A stretch of 64,000 bases of DNA from Pohlia nutans (Eukaryota; Streptophyta; Bryopsida; Bryales; Mniaceae). Made by a program: the position numbers and the translations under genes. Position 1 is the first letter of the stretch. Every line of letters starts with the position of its first letter. The notes below the pieces were generated by a model. The model searched no databases. It was not told the DNA's origin and saw only the letters and a program-made list of their open reading frames with translations. Shown here in pieces: positions 59,862 through 64,000 of this stretch. The DNA lies in assembly GCA_022496805.1 (NCBI GenBank), contig CM040093.1, forward strand, positions 4,590,501-4,654,500, in the 5' to 3' direction.

Positions 59862-61712
59862 TCAATCCACATTTTTTGAGTATTCTATGGCGGGGCGGGA
59901 AGTACTTCCCTTGATGTCTCCAAGTCCCTTGATTGCAAGCATGATATTCTTGTGGACGGCGTCGATCTTTGCTTGTAGTTCATTGTGCTTGGCGTCGTTG
60001 AGGAGTCTCTCTTCCTTCATCTTCTTCTCCATTGACCACTCTATATCAAATTTCATCTTCTTGTTCTCCTCCCTCATGGCTTTGTTGCTTTCTTGTATGA
60101 TCGAAACCACGTCTTCTTTGGTGATGGCGGGGGTAGTAGAGACTAGTGTTGTCACCGTGTTTATCAAGGCTTTGTTGATATCATTGAAACCCCATTTTTC
60201 AATCATTTCCTTGGTTGGTGGCAACTCACCATCCAAGCTTCTCCTATGGGGAGCAAAATCAACATAGTGCCCACCAATTATGTGGGTCTTATTGACAAAA
60301 GAACGGTAGACAATGGGGTTAGTACACTGGACATTGGCACTACCATTGTGCATAGTCCCAAGTTCCCTATGGTACCAAATGGAGGCAATGTTCTTGCTCT
60401 CCATTGTTTTGGTAATTGCCTCGGTTGTGTCCACAATAGATTTCAAGATAGGTAAATGAGACAATGTTAGTGTTAGAGCATCCTTCATGGCCCTAGCCTC
60501 GGGAGTGATACGGGGGGCAAAGTTGAATTTTTTTTGTGGCATACTTATCTCTTGGTTAGCGGCTACTTGATGTAGCCGTATTTTCTCCGCTTGCTTAGGA
60601 GTAGGAGCCATGATAAAAGCATAACCCTCATGGGTTTTCTTTTGAACATCTACTATCTCATAGTCATGCTTTTTGAGGAAGCTATTCCTCAAAATGTCAT
60701 GAAAAATGGTGCAAGCGGAGGTTCCAACAAGGTTATCACTATTAATTTTAACGGAAAGATTGGTGTTTCTAGAAACGTTGTGATAGCTCTTACAAACCTT
60801 GCCAAGGACAAGGTTAGAGCTATGCGAGTTCGAGTATCCTTCAACATCCTCAAAGTTAAGAACAAAAGGGCGGAGCCCTTTAAGCAAACCTATACCATCG
60901 GTCTCGGGGTGTAGAAGATGGAGTTTGACAACTCCATTCCACACTCCCCTTTGGCCTCCCCTTTTAGCGCTAAAACACAAAACCGCAATAGGATCTATAA
61001 TATCAATGCCAAGGGGTATTTCCATATCCACAAGCCTTTGCATGATCATAGATTTTGCAACATCATGAAGGATGGGGTAGTCAACATGTACCTCAAAATG
61101 GATTTCCACGTGGAAATCAAGGGCCAAACCGGTGGAAGGGTTTACCGGAATTTCAAATGGTATTTGAGTCAAGTTGTAGTGTTGCCCGATGATGCCGTCG
61201 TTTCTAACCATGGGATAGAGTATTTGTGGTGTTCGTGGGAATGCCACGGTTGCATTCCAAGCTTCATTAGCTTCTTTTTCGGAAATCCCTCTCGTGGTCA
61301 TGTCCACGATAGACTCATCCATGAAAATAACGTCCTCCTCACGTTCACGGCTTAGTCTTTCCATAACTTGGAAGCCTAGCCAAAAGATTGGGTTTCTGGG
61401 CCCAATGTTAATGGTCTGTGATGGAGAGCTGACAGGCTCTGTTTGGTCATGGTCTTCAAAGTTGAGGTCGTCGGATTGCTCAGAGAGTGCTGTCCCTTGG
61501 TTCTTCCTGTTGTTGTGTCGTCCTTGCTGCTGTCGGAGTCGTCTCCGTCTTGGGTGCTGCCTTTGTCCTTGGTCTTGTTGCTGCTGTTCCCGCCGTCCCC
61601 CACGTGTTTTCCTGCATTCAAATTCCTTCTGCCGTTGCTCCGATTGTCTTCTGCGCTGCGATGGTTCTCCCTCGCGATCCCTGCGTCTGCTGGCTGGTCT
61701 CTTAATTTGTGG
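59862..61712 (-). CDS. LINE ORF1, main segment
   Basis: The frame is open from 61712 to the TGA at 59862-59864; the first ATG is at 61364 (500 residues from there). Before that ATG the frame is Arg/Gln-rich (GGRREQQQQDQGQRQ), then acidic, ending NIGPRNPIFWLGFQV, so the true protein likely begins upstream in another frame or exon. The centre (IPFEIPVNPSTGLALDFHVE, KLHLLHPETDGIGLLKGLRP, YEIVDVQKKTHEGYAFIMAP) alternates strands and helices and could be an RRM-like fold; that is inference. The C-terminus (NKAMREENKKMKFDIEWSME and following) is a predicted coiled coil. I expect an RNA-binding ORF1 protein. No zinc knuckle is seen. Confidence 0.6.
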   Translation of the reverse strand, partial: PQIKRPASRRRDREGEPSQRRRQSEQRQKEFECRKTRGGRREQQQQDQGQRQHPRRRRLRQQQGRHNNRKNQGTALSEQSDDLNFEDHDQTEPVSSPSQTINIGPRNPIFWLGFQVMERLSREREEDVIFMDESIVDMTTRGISEKEANEAWNATVAFPRTPQILYPMVRNDGIIGQHYNLTQIPFEIPVNPSTGLALDFHVEIHFEVHVDYPILHDVAKSMIMQRLVDMEIPLGIDIIDPIAVLCFSAKRGGQRGVWNGVVKLHLLHPETDGIGLLKGLRPFVLNFEDVEGYSNSHSSNLVLGKVCKSYHNVSRNTNLSVKINSDNLVGTSACTIFHDILRNSFLKKHDYEIVDVQKKTHEGYAFIMAPTPKQAEKIRLHQVAANQEISMPQKKFNFAPRITPEARAMKDALTLTLSHLPILKSIVDTTEAITKTMESKNIASIWYHRELGTMHNGSANVQCTNPIVYRSFVNKTHIIGGHYVDFAPHRRSLDGELPPTKEMIEKWGFNDINKALINTVTTLVSTTPAITKEDVVSIIQESNKAMREENKKMKFDIEWSMEKKMKEERLLNDAKHNELQAKIDAVHKNIMLAIKGLGDIKGSTSRPAIEYSKNVD

Positions 61713-61905
61713 CTAGACCTGTCATTGGGTTCGGAGGTTTTTTTACCTTTTGTGGTACGTTTGTTGGGTTCCGTCGCGCCAGCCGTTTTGGACGCGGGTA
61801 CGCTGCCATCTTCGGGTTGTTGTTGATCTTGGCTCCTGCTTGTACGTCCTCATTCTCCAGCATTGCTGCTTCCTTGTTGTCTCTCGTTTCTGGTCCCGTC
61901 CTCTT
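61702..61905 (-). pseudogene. LINE ORF1 segment in a second frame
   Basis: This frame reads LENEDVQAGAKINNNPKMAA, a basic stretch (PRPKRLARRNP) and PMTGLATN before TAA. It bridges the first ORF1 segment and the main segment, each one frame step apart. Either two indels broke ORF1, or short introns are removed here. Confidence 0.45.
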
Positions 61906-62254
61906 GTCTGCTGCCTTGCCCTCTCGCGTTGCGTTGTTCGGTGATGCCTCCTGCGTCAGATTTCCGACTTCTCTCCTTTTGGCTGGCCGTTGCTTCTTTG
62001 CTAAGGGTCTGGTCTCCAATAGCGCGGCGAGCTCTGCGGTCGTTGTCTTCTGCTTCTTCCATTCTGCTGTCCAGGTGTGACTGATTGTCTTGCATTTCTT
62101 GCGAGTCGGTGTTGCTTGTGTTCTTCTTCTTGGAATTCCTAATGCCTTTAGCTTCAAGTAGCCTCTTTAGGCTGGCTGTGGGTGTTTCAGTGTCAATGTC
62201 CATGCTCTGGTTTTCTCCCAAGGGCCTGTTCCACGTAGACATGCGGGTCTCCAT
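61850..62254 (-). pseudogene. LINE ORF1 5' segment in a third frame
   Basis: Starts at an ATG with good context (CCCACCATGG) and reads METRMSTWNRPLGENQSMDI. It continues as a Ser/Asp/Arg/Glu-rich hydrophilic chain and stops at TGA 61850. Composition is that of a disordered LINE ORF1 N-terminus. Confidence 0.5.
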
Positions 62255-63762
62255 GGTGGGGATGTTGGGGCTGGGGTTAGGGTTACTAATGGGGGAATTG
62301 GTGCTACAGGGATTGTAGCTTCGGTTTGGAAACTTGGCATAAACACAGGAGTGAGTGTGGGATCGGTCTATCCTTTGAGCAGAGGTGCTATCGTTGTTGT
62401 GCTTGCTGTCGGGGGTAAGGGTTTCTATTGTGCTATGAACTCTGGGATTAGAGTACCAAATGGGATTATGCTTGCTAACGGGGTCAGTGCAGTGAAAACG
62501 ATTGCTATAGGTGTAAAAACATGTGTTGAACAAATGCAAGATAACAAGAGTACAATAGGAATAAAGGAAGGTGCTGTGATTAAAGCTGCAGTAGGAGTTA
62601 GTATACTTACCTGAATGCTGCTGATGGGGCAGATTTTTTGGTCTTGAAATTCTGCTGCAGTGAGGATGGTGAAGTTTTTTGTATGTTGTGCTCTTTCTAC
62701 GGTGCTGCAGATCTCTGCAGTGGATTGGGTGCGGCCTTTGCTGGTTGTGGGCTGTGGTTCCGGCTTGTGCTGGCCAATGTTGGTGTGGTAGATCGTTGAG
62801 ACTTGGTCTGATGGTGACAATGCTCTTTGGACTCTGGTCTGTGGGTCGGTTTCGGCACTGCTGGTCTTCTTTCGTATGCGGGCACTGATTGTGTTGGTCT
62901 GTTGCTGAGATTGTGTCTCCAATTCCTTTCAGCTCCTTGGGCGCATTGCGGAGTTGGTGTCGGATAGATCTGATGCTGCCAGGTTTGGTTACTGAGTCGA
63001 TTGGAAGGGTGGAGCAGGGGCTAACTGGATCTACACAAGTACGAGCGAAGTAGGCATACTTTGCCTTACAGTGAGGGTGAAGCTGACTATTATAATGAAT
63101 ACTATACTAGATCAGGAAGTGGAAAATGACGCATCGATCTGCAGAGGCTAAAGAAGGTTGAGAATCAGTAGATCTAGTACTAAGAGCATAATTTGGAGTA
63201 TACGAAAGTAAGAGTAGTGGTAAGAAGTTATCTGAAAATGCAGTTGTGATCATGCGCTTGTGGTGGAGATTGCAGTGTGAGGCAGTCGATCGGCTGTTGA
63301 ATGTGGAATGCTGAATCAGTACTTTCGGGCAGAGGGTGTGGCTGGCATGCTCCTTGCGGGAGGATACTCGCACACATTCTGTGGTTCAACAGGTTGCCGG
63401 CGTAGATCTGGATCTACTGCTTCTCCTGGGCAGGAAGACGGGCTCCGGTGGGGGCTTCACTCTTGGCGTTGCAGCGTCTGTGCCCTCAATGACAGCAGAT
63501 CAGATCTAGCTTGAACGCTCTCTCACCAAACTAACGGCGGTACAGAAATCACTCCTAACGCCGCATTTGTGTACACGATCTAGTACATCAGCTTGCACAA
63601 ACCACACAGATCGCTACCTCTCCTGCGCTCAGCTTCGCTCTTCAGACATTCCAGACCCCCTTGCACATCCACTCTCCTATTCGTACGTATGCACCAATGT
63701 ACGGGGAGTACTGAGGTTTGGTTATGAGTTAGCCCAACTTCAAGCAAAAAGACACAACTCAA
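62255..63762 (-). other. LINE 5' region with a possible spliced exon
   Basis: 62922-62611 holds a 104-codon open stretch from an ATG (METQSQQQTNTISARIRKK), ending at a perfect donor, CAG then GTAAGT, at 62611/62610. No acceptor was pinned. The remainder, including GC-rich 63400-63480, is a likely leader and internal promoter. It ends at the 15-bp target duplication. Confidence 0.5.
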
Positions 63763-63777
63763 TTTGACGGAGTCCTG
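63763..63777. repeat. Target-site duplication, right, of the large LINE
   Basis: TTTGACGGAGTCCTG, identical to 51567-51581. Confidence 0.85.
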
Positions 63778-63867
63778 CTTTACCAATCCTTCATCAAATA
63801 TAATGGGGGTGATGACTACGATAAAAATGCAGTGCAATAAAATGGATGTACTTTAAGGGTTATGGCA

Positions 63868-64000
63868 TTAACCCCTAACGTACCAGGGTGTCCTTGGAAT
63901 TGACAATTTGAGAAAAAACATCATAAACTACTATTTAGAAGAATATTTTGGAATTGATATACAAATGAAAGTTCTAGATTTTGAATTTTAGATTCTATCT
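63868..64000. mobile_element. Left part of a TTAA element (element 3 family), cut by window end
   Basis: Starts TTAACCCCTAACG at the same ATGGCATTAA host position as element 9, but the body matches the element 3/6 family (ATTTTGGAATTGATATA, TTTTAGATTCTATC). Confidence 0.7.

Larger units (their letters stand above)
51582..63762 (-). mobile_element. Full-length 12.2-kb dual-endonuclease non-LTR retrotransposon (Dualen/RandI-like)
   Basis: Bounded by the 15-bp direct repeat TTTGACGGAGTCCTG on both sides, as expected of LINE target-primed insertion. Read on the minus strand it has a ~1.5-kb leader, an ORF1 region (about 62254-59862), a low-complexity spacer, ORF2 (59140-52133) and a ~550-bp 3' region with a terminal stem-loop. 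ORF2 contains APE endonuclease, RT, RNase H and an R2-type endonuclease signature. Elements with both endonucleases are known to me from Chlamydomonas (Dualen, also called RandI); I do not know of a described land-plant example. It inserted into a dispersed host sequence also present near 48305 and 45720. Confidence 0.88.

Noticed and set aside
59389..59865. Minus-strand frame with Gln-Ile and Lys-Ile-Pro-Ile repeats following LINE ORF1
   Set aside because: Arises from short AT-rich tandem repeats; its start is TTG and no domain is present.
63580..63837. 85-residue frame on the minus strand
   Set aside because: It crosses the LINE 5' boundary and target duplication, so cannot be an ancestral gene.

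Overview
The window is nuclear DNA of a land plant or a close streptophyte relative. It is AT-rich and repeat-dense, with intron-containing plant genes and plant-type Copia and CACTA transposons. Nothing fixes the species. The old, heavily nested repeats and the unusual LINE fit a non-seed plant better than an angiosperm, but that is inference.

Layout. The low-copy part is at the left: a 3-exon hexose/H+ symporter of the STP family (2231-4333, +), a small unrecognised gene (7586-7999, +) and an 11-exon CCR4-type deadenylase (14631-9986, -), all spliced by eye. From about 15 kb to 50 kb the sequence is nested repeats. One large repeat family appears three times (copies A, B and C). These copies carry TTAA-flanked elements with piggyBac-like termini, a complete 11.7-kb CACTA element with TTC target duplication (26465-38198), a young Copia LTR element nested in that CACTA (31995-36988), a mariner-like foldback of structure 1-2-3-2'-1' (30966-31934), and several smaller MITEs, minisatellites and tandem repeats. 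Because the host repeat exists in several copies, many insertions can be checked against an empty site inside this window. Copy C also shows a roughly 12.6-kb inversion.

The most notable object is a 12.2-kb non-LTR retrotransposon on the minus strand (51582-63762), flanked by a 15-bp target duplication. Its ORF2 is one reading frame of 2335 codons broken by a single TAA. In order it encodes an unassigned N-terminal region, an APE-type endonuclease, reverse transcriptase, a long unassigned region, RNase H, a CCHC zinc motif and an R2-type restriction-like endonuclease signature. This is a dual-endonuclease architecture of the Dualen/RandI kind. A 2A-like ribosome-skipping motif (DIESNPGP) sits in frame directly before the first ATG of ORF2.

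The cellular genes are not functionally linked to one another; the rest of the window is transposon biology. All exon borders, repeat borders and domain calls were made by eye, without searches.
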